57,327 nt of DNA from Chloroflexota bacterium. GTDB taxonomy: Bacteria; Chloroflexota; Anaerolineae; Aggregatilineales; Phototrophicaceae. This document shows, piece after piece, positions 25,549 through 34,416 of this stretch. The DNA lies in the NCBI GenBank assembly GCA_026713245.1, contig JAPOOU010000042.1:1-57327 (forward strand), given 5' to 3'. The notes under the pieces were generated by a model. The model saw only the letters and a list, made by a program, of their open reading frames with translations, was not told the origin of the DNA and did no database searches. Within the stretch, counting starts at the first letter, position 1. Each line of letters starts with the position of its first letter. The position numbers and the translations under genes are program-made.

Positions 25549-25570
25549 AAACGCGCCTGTTCGCGCGTTT
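25549..25570. other. stem-loop in the non-coding gap 25472-25711
   Basis: An 8-bp perfect stem AAACGCGC/GCGCGTTT closes a six-base loop. It may end the SDR gene's minus-strand transcript, but it is about 140 bases past that stop and has no T-run. The remaining gap carries no supported gene. Confidence 0.35.
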
Positions 25571-25711
25571 ATGCTTTGAGTAGGGATTTTAGCATTTTCG
25601 TATATAAGCCCCAAAGATTGGCCAGGGAGTTGTAGAACGTTTCTTCGCTTGTGAAAGCCATGCGGAACGATGCGGCCACACCGTTACTTGATTAGCATCT
25701 GAACCATAAGA

Positions 25712-26482
25712 TCAGATAGCGTTTGAAGTCAAGCCGCCGTCGACAACGAAGACGCCGCCCGAGGTGAAGTCCGAGGCCGGGGACGCCAGGTAGAGCGCCA
25801 GACCGGCGATATCGTCCGCTTGCCCGATCCGGCCCGCGGGCGTTTGCGCGATCACCCCAGCCAATAGATCGTCGTTTTCCCAAATCGCGCGCGCGAACTT
25901 TGTCTTGATCAGCCCGGGCGCCAAAGCGTTCACTTGTATATTGTCGGAACCCAGCTCAAGGGCCAGCGTCTTTGTCAAGCTGATAATTCCGGCCTTAGTG
26001 ATGCTGTATATGCCTTGATATCGGCCCGGGTTGAGGCCGACGATTGAGGCAATATTGATGATTTTCCCGCTTCCACCCGCTCGCATGTGCCGAACGGCAG
26101 CCCCGGTTAGCCATACATTGCCCATGAGATTGACCTCTATCGTCTTGCGCCAATAGCTGTCGTCCGCCTCGAGAATGCTGCCGAAATGCGGATTGGTCGC
26201 CGCGTTGTTCACCAGGATGTCGAGCTTGCCGAAGCGATTGATCGTGTCGCTGACCAGCGCGTGCAGGGCGGCTTTGTCGCCATTATGCGCCGCAATGGCG
26301 ACAGCGGTACCGCCCGCCGCACGAATCGATTCCGCCACCTCATCGAGCGCCTCTTGCTTGCGACTGGCGAGCACAACTTTCGCGCCAGCATCGGCAAGGA
26401 TCTCGGCAATGGAGCGGCCGATGCCACGGGACGCGCCCGTCACAATCGCAACCTTTCCGGTGAGGTCAAACTGGTCGCTCAT
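25712..26482 (-). CDS. SDR family NAD(P)-dependent oxidoreductase
   Basis: This 256-residue classical short-chain dehydrogenase has the cofactor motif TGASRGIG, NNAA, the active Ser in NIASIVG and the Tyr-x3-Lys pair in YSITKAG. The C-terminal GGVFVVDGG is typical of FabG/glucose-dehydrogenase-like members. The substrate cannot be told. It lies 24 bases after the Wzz-like gene and may be the last gene of the glycan cluster, or be independent. ATG 26482 is preceded by a GGAGGATC site. Confidence 0.9.
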   Translation of the reverse strand: MSDQFDLTGKVAIVTGASRGIGRSIAEILADAGAKVVLASRKQEALDEVAESIRAAGGTAVAIAAHNGDKAALHALVSDTINRFGKLDILVNNAATNPHFGSILEADDSYWRKTIEVNLMGNVWLTGAAVRHMRAGGSGKIINIASIVGLNPGRYQGIYSITKAGIISLTKTLALELGSDNIQVNALAPGLIKTKFARAIWENDDLLAGVIAQTPAGRIGQADDIAGLALYLASPASDFTSGGVFVVDGGLTSNAI

Positions 26483-26506
26483 GTATTGATCCTCCGATTT
26501 CGCCGA

Positions 26507-27184
26507 TCAACGGGGGCGCCGCGGGATGGCGCCCAGGACATGTAAGCCAAGCTTTTGCAGGTCGTCTTTGTGGTGAATTCGCAAATCGAGGTATTCGGCT
26601 AAATATGCCAGCACGAGACCGATAAACAAGCCTAGCCCCAAACGCAGGATTGGCGCAACACGGTTTGTCAAGGGCGGCGGCGCCGGGGTGATTACGGGCT
26701 GGTCGAGAATGGTGACCTGGGCGGGTTGGCCGCCGAGTTGCGGGAAGTAAGTCTGGTTGCGACCGCCCAAGACAGCCATGGCCGCCTCGGCAATTCTTTG
26801 CAGCGATTCCGCGCCGCTATGGCCGAGATAAATGACACCGATGCTGCGCGCGTTGTCGGCAGCGATGCCCAAGGGCGCCATGTCGGTTGCCGGGTCAGCG
26901 AGCCATGCCACGATTTCTTCCCGAAAGCTGCCGCTGCGCACCCAGTCAGTTAAGGCATTGACAGTCAATTCCGATGCCAGCCAGACATCCTGATAGTCGC
27001 CGTCTCGTTGCGGCAGGATCAGTTCCTGCGCCGCGCTATACCTGATTTGCGCGCTGTAGCCACCGGGGCTGGCGGCGGGCTCCGCGATCAAACCGGCGAT
27101 CACCAAGACCGCGCTGATCGCAACCGGCGCGGCAATCAGCCACCAGCGGCGCAATAGCACACGCGCCAGAATGGTCAGTTCCAT
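26507..27184 (-). CDS. Wzz/CapA-like polysaccharide co-polymerase
   Basis: This 225-residue membrane protein has an N-terminal helix right after the start (WWLIAAPVAISAVLVIAGLI), an extracytoplasmic region, a Pro-rich motif (PVITPAPPPLTN) and a C-terminal helix (LRLGLGLFIGLVLAYLAEYL) followed by a short cytoplasmic tail. This is the layout of chain-length regulators that pair with CpsD-type kinases; such a kinase-like gene lies at 35778-36431 in the same cluster. Its ATG overlaps the glycosyltransferase stop by about 10 bases. Confidence 0.82.
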   Translation of the reverse strand: MELTILARVLLRRWWLIAAPVAISAVLVIAGLIAEPAASPGGYSAQIRYSAAQELILPQRDGDYQDVWLASELTVNALTDWVRSGSFREEIVAWLADPATDMAPLGIAADNARSIGVIYLGHSGAESLQRIAEAAMAVLGGRNQTYFPQLGGQPAQVTILDQPVITPAPPPLTNRVAPILRLGLGLFIGLVLAYLAEYLDLRIHHKDDLQKLGLHVLGAIPRRPR

Positions 27185-28332
27185 GCGATTTCCCTCCCGT
27201 CTTCAAGAGGATCTTGCCAGGTGAAATCCCGGGCGTTCTGATGGGCATGCCAGGCTTGTTCAACAAAGGCAGTGATTTTACGGGAAAAGACGCCGGTATC
27301 AAATTTGAGCGCATGTTCTCGAATCTTCACGGGATCGTAGGCGCTGGCGTCAAAACCCGCCATGACGGACTTCAGGCTGTCTACGGTCATGCTATGGAAA
27401 TGCTCGCCGGTAACACCGGGCAACACTGTATCGAGCGCGCCGCCGCCTTTGTAAGCGATGACTGGCCGCCCGGCAGATTGCGCTTGTACAGTGGTGATTC
27501 CAAAATCTTCCAGACCGGGAAACAGAAGCGCTCGACAGCGTGACATGAGCCGGGGCAGATCCTGATCAGACACGTATCCCAGGAACTCGACGTTATCGCA
27601 TGCCAAGGACTTCAGCCGTTCCAGATCGCGCCCACGACCGGCGATCTTCAATGTCAGGCCCAATTCGCTCGCAGCCTGTACGGCGAGATCAATGCGCTTG
27701 TAGGGAATGAGGCGGGAGACTACCAAAAAGAAATCTTCGATTTCGTTCCGAAGGGCGGGTTGAAAACGCGTGGTATCCACAGGTGGGAAGATGATGCTCG
27801 AATCGCGGTCATAAAAGGTCTTGATACGCCGCTTGATCGCGCTGCTGATGGCAATGAAGTGCGAAACGCGTTGCGCAGCGGCATAGTCCCAGCGGCGCAG
27901 CAGATTGATGAGCGGCCGAATGAGAATCTCTGTCGGCTTGCCCAATCCCTCACCGGCGATATAGTTTTCGAGTTGCCAGACGTAGCGCGTGGGCGCGAGG
28001 CAATAGCAGATATGCACAGTGGAGGCATCAAACTGCAGGCCGTGACAGAAGCCGCTTTTGTTGCTAAGCACCACATCAAATTCCTTTATGTACAGCCCGT
28101 TCCATGCTAAAGGATAAAAGGGCAAATAAGGTTGATGTCGACGATGGATAATGGGCAGATTATCGATCCATAGCGTACGGATATCCCAGTGTCGATAGCG
28201 TTCCGGCATGAGATCGGGCGCGAAGATACTCGTGAAAATAGGGCTTTGCGGATATTTGTGGACCAAAACCTCAAGTACGTCTTCCGCGCCGCCGATTTGA
28301 TTCAACCAGTCGTGAACAAGCGCAATCTTCAC
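27175..28332 (-). CDS. glycosyltransferase family 4
   Basis: This 385-residue GT-B enzyme begins MKIALVHDWLNQIGGAEDVL, a typical GT4 start, and carries the C-terminal nucleotide-sugar motifs (GLEDFGITTVQAQSAGRPVIAY, with the E-x7-E pattern). It adds a sugar during assembly of the surface glycan on the cytoplasmic side. Donor and acceptor are unknown. It is translationally coupled to the downstream Wzz-like gene by overlap and lies about 70 bases after rnhB. Confidence 0.92.
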   Translation of the reverse strand: MKIALVHDWLNQIGGAEDVLEVLVHKYPQSPIFTSIFAPDLMPERYRHWDIRTLWIDNLPIIHRRHQPYLPFYPLAWNGLYIKEFDVVLSNKSGFCHGLQFDASTVHICYCLAPTRYVWQLENYIAGEGLGKPTEILIRPLINLLRRWDYAAAQRVSHFIAISSAIKRRIKTFYDRDSSIIFPPVDTTRFQPALRNEIEDFFLVVSRLIPYKRIDLAVQAASELGLTLKIAGRGRDLERLKSLACDNVEFLGYVSDQDLPRLMSRCRALLFPGLEDFGITTVQAQSAGRPVIAYKGGGALDTVLPGVTGEHFHSMTVDSLKSVMAGFDASAYDPVKIREHALKFDTGVFSRKITAFVEQAWHAHQNARDFTWQDPLEDGREIAWN

Positions 28333-28403
28333 GCCGAACTCCAGTTAGTCTGAGCCGAATAATACCATAGGTTTGGGACGGCGATCATTAATGGGTGTTG
28401 ACG

Positions 28404-29078
28404 CTATGCGGTGCGTGCGCTCAACAGATCGCGCACGGGTTTGAAGCTCGCGCGATGGTATTCGCAGGGTCCGAGACGGCCCAGGGCATTGAGGTGCGCT
28501 TGCGTACCATAACCTTTGTTCTGGGCGAATCCGTATTCGGGAAAACGATCATCCAGCGCAGTCATGTATTTATCGCGCCAGACCTTGGCAATGATACTGG
28601 CGCATGCGATGCTCAGCGACAGTTGGTCGCCTTTGACAATGCTGCAAACCGGGTAATCTTGTTGTTCTGGCCAGGGCAAATAGTCGAGAAACAAACAGTC
28701 CGGCGCGACGGGATGCCGTTCAAGCGCATCACATAGCGCGCGCCGCATGGCAAGCTTGGTGGCGCATATAATGCCGGAGTCGTCAATCTCTAGCGCGCTG
28801 CTATGACCGATACCCCAGGAGAGCGCGATTTCTTTTATGGTAACGTCCGCCGCCAGGCGCTGCAGGGCATTCATCTCTTTGCTGTCGCGGGCTCCTTTCA
28901 GGACTTTGGGCAGGTCGTCTCGATGCAGGGGCAGCGCCACGGCTCCCGCCGCTACGGGACCGGCCAGCGGGCCTCGGCCGGCTTCGTCCATGCCTATGAT
29001 GACTCGGCACCCAGCTGCGAAGTATTCTTTCTCGAATCGCAGGCTGGCAGTCTTGGGCGTCCTAGTCTCTTTTTTCAT
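28404..29078 (-). CDS. rnhB: ribonuclease HII
   Basis: This 224-residue enzyme removes ribonucleotides from DNA and cleaves RNA-DNA hybrids. The active-site set is visible: GMDEAGRGPLAGP (Asp-Glu), DSKEMN, LFLDYLP and the later SIACASIIAKVWRD. I chose ATG 29078, with GGAG just upstream; the frame runs back to 29222 inside the preceding glycosyltransferase gene, which it overlaps by 17 bases. Its place inside a glycan operon has no obvious functional reason. Confidence 0.95.
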   Translation of the reverse strand: MKKETRTPKTASLRFEKEYFAAGCRVIIGMDEAGRGPLAGPVAAGAVALPLHRDDLPKVLKGARDSKEMNALQRLAADVTIKEIALSWGIGHSSALEIDDSGIICATKLAMRRALCDALERHPVAPDCLFLDYLPWPEQQDYPVCSIVKGDQLSLSIACASIIAKVWRDKYMTALDDRFPEYGFAQNKGYGTQAHLNALGRLGPCEYHRASFKPVRDLLSARTA

Positions 29079-29808
29079 AGTCTCCACGACGCCAGTTCTG
29101 CCGGATTTCCCAGATTTCGCGCAGCATGTGGATTGAGTCATCCCATAGCCGCATGGTCGAATAGGGATCATAATACCAGGTAATCGGCACCTCCTTGATT
29201 TTGTAGCCGCGGCGTTTGGCAATATACAGCAGCTCTACGTCAAAGCCGATGCCATTCATTTTCTGGACGCCGAAAAGGTCAAGCGCCGCGGAACGGCTGA
29301 ACATTTTGAATCCGCATTGCGTATCCTCAAAATCGGCCAGCGCGGCCAGCTTGATAATCCAGTTGTTTATTCTGCCGATCATGTGCCGATATTCAGGTTC
29401 ATCCACGCGCTGCGCGCCCGGCGCCTCCCGGCTGGCAATTATCAAGTCGAAGCCGTCGCTCGCCGGTGGCAGGAAGCGGACGATTTCCTCGATGCGCATT
29501 GACAAATCAGCGTCGCAAATGAAGCGCCATTCGCCCTTCGCCGCTTGCATCCCCTGTTTGACGGCCAGGCCCTTGCCGCGCATATTTTCAGGCGACTGAA
29601 TGACGCGGATATGGCTGAAGGACTCCGCAAACCCCTTGGCGACTTGGAAAGTATGGTCTTTACTCCCGTTTTCAACGATGATGACCTCGGAGGAGTAGTC
29701 TTGCTGCTGCAAGAACGCATTGATCTGTGCCAGACTGGCGGGTAAGCGAGTCTCTTCGTTATGCGCCGGTATCACTATGCTTAGGAACGGCGAAGCATGC
29801 TGGCTCAA
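29062..29808 (-). CDS. glycosyltransferase family 2, dolichyl-phosphate glucosyl/mannosyltransferase-like
   Basis: This 248-residue GT-A enzyme has LSIVIPAHNEETRLP, the donor motif CDADLSM and the DTQCGFKMFSR block shared with ALG5/DPM1-type enzymes, which transfer a sugar to a polyprenyl phosphate. No membrane helices follow, unlike ArnC/GtrB. The C-terminus (YDPYSTMRLWDDS) is also typical of the ALG5-like group. It probably supplies a lipid-linked sugar for the cluster. Confidence 0.88.
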   Translation of the reverse strand: MSQHASPFLSIVIPAHNEETRLPASLAQINAFLQQQDYSSEVIIVENGSKDHTFQVAKGFAESFSHIRVIQSPENMRGKGLAVKQGMQAAKGEWRFICDADLSMRIEEIVRFLPPASDGFDLIIASREAPGAQRVDEPEYRHMIGRINNWIIKLAALADFEDTQCGFKMFSRSAALDLFGVQKMNGIGFDVELLYIAKRRGYKIKEVPITWYYDPYSTMRLWDDSIHMLREIWEIRQNWRRGDYEKRD

Positions 29809-29929
29809 AAAACAGACTCCTGAATGCGGCTTTGATGGTGTGATAAAAGGCTCTGACTTATGATACGTCTATTCTGAGAAATGTACATGGATCAGGGCGA
29901 CTGGAAGCTCGCGCTTGCCTCTTGGATTT

Positions 29930-30883
29930 TCACTTTGGCGGGCTCAGAATGCTGTCGATATACGCGTCGGGTACCACCTTGCTGCCCTGAATCTGTCTTC
30001 GCTTGCGTATGGCGCTGCCGACTGTGAGCAAACCGCGAACCGTCCCGCGAAGCCTGGCTCGCGCTTCGGCGCCGCGCCAGGCCCGCAGGGCTTGCCATGC
30101 CAGGGCGGATTGCCGCCCAAGGATTCGGCCGGCGTACTTGCGAATCAAAGCGCCCGGCATGTTCTTGACCAGAACCCAAATGCTATTGCGCCCGTCGTAG
30201 TAGCTTGCGGTTATGCCGCCGCCGCTGGCGGAGAGGTGATGATAGACTAGGGCGGACGGTACATACAAGGCTTTGTAACCGGCCAGTTGCGCGCGCCAGG
30301 CTAAATCTATGTCTTCCAGCAAGAAAAAGAAATCGTCGTCCAGCAGCCCAATATCGTCAAGCATAGACTTTCGATAGGCCGCGGCGCCGCCGCAGGCGCC
30401 GAAGACATATTCCACGCGATCATACTGGCCGATGTCCTGTTGCCATGCGCCGCGGTTGCCAGCGCTTCCATCAGTTCCGAAGGTGTCGCCCGCGGTGTGA
30501 AAATGATCGCGCTTGTCAAAGAGAAGCATTTTGCTGGCTACCATCCCGACTTCCCGGTCGCTGCAGAATCCTGCGAGAATTTCCTTTACCCAATTGACAT
30601 CCACTTCCGTGTCGTTGTTGAGCAAAGCGATGATATCGCCGCTGGCGAATTGCATGCCGATATTGCATGCGCCGGTGAATCCACGATTCTCCGGCAGAGT
30701 GATCAGTTGGACCTGTGGAAAGCCTTCGCTTATGAGGGCCTGGGATCCATCATCGGATGCGTTGTCCACCACAACAATCTCAATGTCACTATACGTTTGC
30801 TCTTGCAGAGATTTGAGGCAGGCGGCAAGGAAGCGGCGTCCATTCCAATTGGGAATCACCACTGAAAACTTGCCGTGATTCAT
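29930..30883 (-). CDS. glycosyltransferase family 2, rhamnosyltransferase-like
   Basis: This 317-residue protein has SVVIPNWNGRRFLAACLKSL, VDNASDDGS and LLNNDTEVD, the form common in rhamnosyl- and galactofuranosyl-transferases, followed by GGAAAYRKSMLDDIG and DIDLAWR. Its start overlaps the rmlD stop (ATGA), so it is coupled to dTDP-rhamnose synthesis, and a rhamnosyl donor is a fair guess. Confidence 0.88.
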   Translation of the reverse strand: MNHGKFSVVIPNWNGRRFLAACLKSLQEQTYSDIEIVVVDNASDDGSQALISEGFPQVQLITLPENRGFTGACNIGMQFASGDIIALLNNDTEVDVNWVKEILAGFCSDREVGMVASKMLLFDKRDHFHTAGDTFGTDGSAGNRGAWQQDIGQYDRVEYVFGACGGAAAYRKSMLDDIGLLDDDFFFLLEDIDLAWRAQLAGYKALYVPSALVYHHLSASGGGITASYYDGRNSIWVLVKNMPGALIRKYAGRILGRQSALAWQALRAWRGAEARARLRGTVRGLLTVGSAIRKRRQIQGSKVVPDAYIDSILSPPK

Positions 30884-31743
30884 AAACAGAAGCCCTCGGC
30901 CTTTAGAAAGGCATCAACGCCTTCCTGCCATGGTCTCAGGCTTATTGTCAGGCTGCTCGCTTCAATGTTCTCCAACGCCGTGTATTCAGGCGGCAGCGAC
31001 GGGCGCTGCCATTGCTGCCGGGTGATGCGCTCAATAGGCGTGTCGGAGAAACCGGCGCGATCCAATACATAGCGTGCGAAGCCCCAGCGCGAAACGGCTC
31101 CTTGACTCACCAGATGATAAGCGCCGAATCGCCGCGTCTCGATCAACCGAGCAATCGCCTCGGCCAGGTCGTTGGTATAGGTAGGATTGGCGATTTCGTT
31201 GCTGACGACCCGCAGCGGCTTTCCCGCCTTCGCGGCAGCCAGGATGGCTTGAAGGAAATTGCCACCGCCATGCGCGAATAGCCAGGCAGTGCGCACGATG
31301 TAGTGGCGCGGGTTGATTTGCTGCAAGGCGCGCTCTCCGTGCCATTTGCTATAGCCGTATGCGTTCTGCGGGTTCGGTGAATCGTACTCGCGATATGGAT
31401 GCCTTTGCATGCCGTCGAAGACTTCGTTTGTGCTCACATACAGCATGGGGATGTCAGAATTTGCGCAGCAAGCGGCCAGGTTGTGCGTGCCCACGCCGTT
31501 AATGCGGAGCGCCCGCGCGGGATCAAGCGCGCAGCCGTTAACATCGGTCCAGGCCGCGGTATGCAATACGATGGTCGGGGCAACGGCGTTAACAAGGCTG
31601 CAACAGGCGTCGTAATGCTCGATGTCCAGGAAGTACTCGACATCGCCATGGAGATCTGCGCCGATTGCCTCGTGCTTATCGCGCAACTGATTGATTAACC
31701 GCGACCCAAGATTACCGGCCGCGCCGGTGACTAGAATTCTCAT
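30880..31743 (-). CDS. rfbD: dTDP-4-dehydrorhamnose reductase
   Basis: This 287-residue NAD(P)H-dependent enzyme makes dTDP-L-rhamnose in the last step of the pathway. It shows the Rossmann motif TGAAGNLGSRL, HTAAWTDV (typical of RmlD), STNEVFDG and YGYSKWHGE with the Tyr-x3-Lys pair. I chose ATG 31743; an in-frame GTG at 31755 would add four residues. It is followed by an ATGA overlap with a GT2 gene. The preceding epimerase gene rmlC is missing from the cluster. Confidence 0.93.
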   Translation of the reverse strand: MRILVTGAAGNLGSRLINQLRDKHEAIGADLHGDVEYFLDIEHYDACCSLVNAVAPTIVLHTAAWTDVNGCALDPARALRINGVGTHNLAACCANSDIPMLYVSTNEVFDGMQRHPYREYDSPNPQNAYGYSKWHGERALQQINPRHYIVRTAWLFAHGGGNFLQAILAAAKAGKPLRVVSNEIANPTYTNDLAEAIARLIETRRFGAYHLVSQGAVSRWGFARYVLDRAGFSDTPIERITRQQWQRPSLPPEYTALENIEASSLTISLRPWQEGVDAFLKAEGFCL

Positions 31744-31782
31744 CTGATTCGGCACAATTCATGTTCAGGGTTCATTCTAACC

Positions 31783-32562
31783 TCAGCGGAAACTTGCGAC
31801 TAGCCGATTACCGCTCAGGTAAAATCCGGCGAAGCTGAAAATTTCGCCGCCGGACTCCACCTGTAACTGTTTTACGAATTGCGCCAGCGCAGCCTCGATA
31901 TGACGGATGCGGTTGCCAAGGGCATTGGCGGGCAGCTTGTAGCGCAGTCCTCCGAGCGAAATACTGTCGATCTTCAGAACGCCGTCTCTATCTACCGCCA
32001 CATGGATTTCGATTGCTTGCCAGACGTTGATCACGTCAAGAAACGCCTCACCCGAGATCGTGATGAGTCCGTCGGCGGCGCTGATTTTCGCTCGTCTGAT
32101 TGGGCTGCCATGGTCCTCGCAAAACCCGGTAAATTGAATGCAGAGCTTTAGCATGTCCGTATCGCGGAACGGGATTTGAAGAACGCGGGCTCCCAAGGCG
32201 TCATCCCCGACAGTGACCTCTAGATCTGTGCTCGGGAGCAGATCAAGCCGCCCGAAATCCTGTGTGATGAATGTGACCGGTGAACCTTTGGCCGCCTTGG
32301 CCAAAGTAGCGATTGCTTCCTCGGTGACTGGCGCATCCATTCGGCGAACAGGTTCAAAACCGGCGACTCGCAACACGATGTTTGGCAATGCCGGGCTTAG
32401 CAGGGCGATAGCGACCGAGACGAGACCGACCAGTCCCGCCGCTATCAAGACTATGCCGCAGGTTCGTGAACCATACCTGTTGGTCGAATGATTTCGAATT
32501 TGCAATGGCGTAACCGCGCGATAGACGCTAGGGAAGCTTGGCGGTGGCGAGGCGCTCGGCAT
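31783..32562 (-). CDS. membrane-anchored protein of unknown function (DUF2993/LmeA-like?)
   Basis: This 259-residue protein has about 35 polar residues, one membrane helix (GIVLIAAGLVGLVSVAIALL), and an extracytoplasmic beta-rich domain. The region around DLEVTVGDDALGARV and the repeated hydrophobic strands recall lipid-binding DUF2993/LmeA-type domains, but I am not sure. The frame opens at 32562, overlapping the rmlB end by 35 bases; the true start may be later, at TTG or GTG. Lying between rmlB and rmlD, it may act on glycan export or lipid carriers. Confidence 0.7.
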   Translation of the reverse strand: MPSASPPPSFPSVYRAVTPLQIRNHSTNRYGSRTCGIVLIAAGLVGLVSVAIALLSPALPNIVLRVAGFEPVRRMDAPVTEEAIATLAKAAKGSPVTFITQDFGRLDLLPSTDLEVTVGDDALGARVLQIPFRDTDMLKLCIQFTGFCEDHGSPIRRAKISAADGLITISGEAFLDVINVWQAIEIHVAVDRDGVLKIDSISLGGLRYKLPANALGNRIRHIEAALAQFVKQLQVESGGEIFSFAGFYLSGNRLVASFR

Positions 32563-33556
32563 ATTGCCGCTCGTAATAGTCGAGATAGGCGCCGGTTTTG
32601 ATCTTCCGCCACCACCATTCGTTTTCCAGGTACCAGCGCACCGTCGCTTCTATACCGGTTTCAAAGTCGAATTTTCGGGTCCAGCCCAATTGGCGCGCCT
32701 TTTGCGCGCTCATGGCATAGCGACGATCGTGTCCCTCACGGTCCGGCACGTGTTTGATCAGCGACTGGGGTTTGCCTAGCAACTCCAGAATGCGCTTGGT
32801 GACGTCAATGTTGAAGCGCTGGTTCTCGCCTGCGAGGTTGTATGCCTGGCCCGAAATACCATGATGCAGGAGGAAATCGACGCCGAGGGCGTGGTCGTCG
32901 ACGTAGAGCCAGTCGCGTATCTGTTTCCCATCACCATAAAGTGGCAAGGGCTTGTCGTCAATCGCTTCAGTCGTGAAAAACGGGATCAGTTTTTCCGGGT
33001 ACTGGTAGGGACCGTAGGTATTGCTGCCGCGCGTGACAACCGTATCCATCCCGTAAGTGACATGGTAGGCGCGGACCATCAATTCGCCGCCGGCTTTGCT
33101 GGCCGCATAGGGGCTATTGGGTAGGAATTGGTCGTCTTCCGAGGACTGACCGAGATCAATATCGCCGTATACTTCATCCGTTGATACATGGCAGAAGCGA
33201 CCGATGCCGTGCTTGCGCCCTTCGTCCAGGAGAATATACGCGCCGACCACATCTGTGTGAACAAATGCGTCCGGGTCCAGAATACTGCGATCTACGTGGC
33301 TCTCGGCGGCGAAGTTTACAATGGTATCAATGTTGTTGGCTTGCAGCACTGACTCGACCGTTTGTCGATCGGCAATGTCGCCACGTTTGAAGCGGTAGTT
33401 CTCTTCATCGCTGACGGAAAGCAGATTGTCCAGATTGCCGGCATAAGTCAGTTTGTCGTAGCAAATGATGCGATAGTCTGGATAGGCTTCGACCATGTGG
33501 CGGACGAAGGCGCTGCCGATGAAGCCGGCGCCACCCGTGACCAGGATATTCTTCAT
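32528..33556 (-). CDS. rfbB: dTDP-glucose 4,6-dehydratase
   Basis: This 342-residue SDR-superfamily enzyme converts dTDP-glucose to dTDP-4-keto-6-deoxyglucose. Motifs are GGAGFIGSAFVRH, YDKLTYAGNLDNL, AAESHVDRSI, STDEVYGDI and the Tyr-x3-Lys pair in YAASKAGGE. Its product feeds RmlD here (through an epimerase not encoded in this cluster) and is also the substrate of the WecE-like enzyme at 16.6 kb. ATG overlaps the HAD gene stop (ATGA). Confidence 0.97.
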   Translation of the reverse strand: MKNILVTGGAGFIGSAFVRHMVEAYPDYRIICYDKLTYAGNLDNLLSVSDEENYRFKRGDIADRQTVESVLQANNIDTIVNFAAESHVDRSILDPDAFVHTDVVGAYILLDEGRKHGIGRFCHVSTDEVYGDIDLGQSSEDDQFLPNSPYAASKAGGELMVRAYHVTYGMDTVVTRGSNTYGPYQYPEKLIPFFTTEAIDDKPLPLYGDGKQIRDWLYVDDHALGVDFLLHHGISGQAYNLAGENQRFNIDVTKRILELLGKPQSLIKHVPDREGHDRRYAMSAQKARQLGWTRKFDFETGIEATVRWYLENEWWWRKIKTGAYLDYYERQYAERLATAKLP

Positions 33557-34377
33557 TTTTGAGCCGCCTTTTCTCCTAGCACGAATTCTTCCAAGGCAAG
33601 CGCGACACCGTCTTCATCATTACTTGGAACGATGACGTCGGCTACGTCCTTGAGCATCTGAGTCGCGTTGCCCATGGCAACGCCAATGCCGACAGCTTGC
33701 AGCATCTCGATGTCGTTTTCGCCATCGCCAACGGCCAGGGCGCCCGAGGGATGAATGCCGAGTTCTTCCAGCAATGTTTTGACTGCCCCTCCCTTGGAGG
33801 TATTCGGGGGCAGTACCTCAACCATGCCGTCTACATTGGCGCGTGTCACATGGACGGCGCCATCCAGCCGCGCGTCAATCGCCCGTCGGAGCGTCGAGAC
33901 CTGATTTTCCTCGCCGTAGAGAACAACCTTGTTGATATCAAATGTATCCAGGAGTTCGGGCCAAGCGGCAATTGTTTCCACATGCGGCTCGCCGTATTCG
34001 GTCATTTTGATGGCGAATTCATCGACTCGAAGGGCGAAGGTGCGATTGTCGCTATAAGCCAGCGCGCCGAAACCAAATTCATCTCCCAGCGAAATGACAC
34101 GCGCGACCGATTCCCTGGTCATGACGATCCGGGTGCGAACGCTTCCATCAGCGTTGTAGGTAATGAGTCCCTGCATATAGATGCCCGGCGAGTCGATACC
34201 AAGCGAGTCGATTAAGTCTTCGGCCGCATGGCGCGTCTTGCCAGTGGCCAATACCACTTCCACTCCCTGTCGCTGTGCGGCTTCAATCGCGGACCGATTG
34301 CGGACGCTCAGCGCATGTTGGCTGTTAAGCAAGGTGCCGTCCAGGTCGATTGCGACAAGCTTTATCTCGTTGCTCAT
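33553..34377 (-). CDS. Cof-type HAD-superfamily hydrolase
   Basis: This 274-residue phosphatase has HAD motif I AIDLDGTLLNS, motif II ATGK, and motif IV GDGENDIEML with a cap domain inserted in the Cof/YidA manner. Such enzymes dephosphorylate sugar phosphates and similar metabolites. Its position between rmlA and rmlB, with ATGA coupling to rmlB, suggests a role in the cluster, perhaps on a sugar phosphate, but members of this family are also general housekeeping phosphatases. Confidence 0.9.
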   Translation of the reverse strand: MSNEIKLVAIDLDGTLLNSQHALSVRNRSAIEAAQRQGVEVVLATGKTRHAAEDLIDSLGIDSPGIYMQGLITYNADGSVRTRIVMTRESVARVISLGDEFGFGALAYSDNRTFALRVDEFAIKMTEYGEPHVETIAAWPELLDTFDINKVVLYGEENQVSTLRRAIDARLDGAVHVTRANVDGMVEVLPPNTSKGGAVKTLLEELGIHPSGALAVGDGENDIEMLQAVGIGVAMGNATQMLKDVADVIVPSNDEDGVALALEEFVLGEKAAQK

Positions 34378-34416
34378 ATAAGATTCCAGTGTCCATTTCT
34401 GATTATGCGAGAGGGG

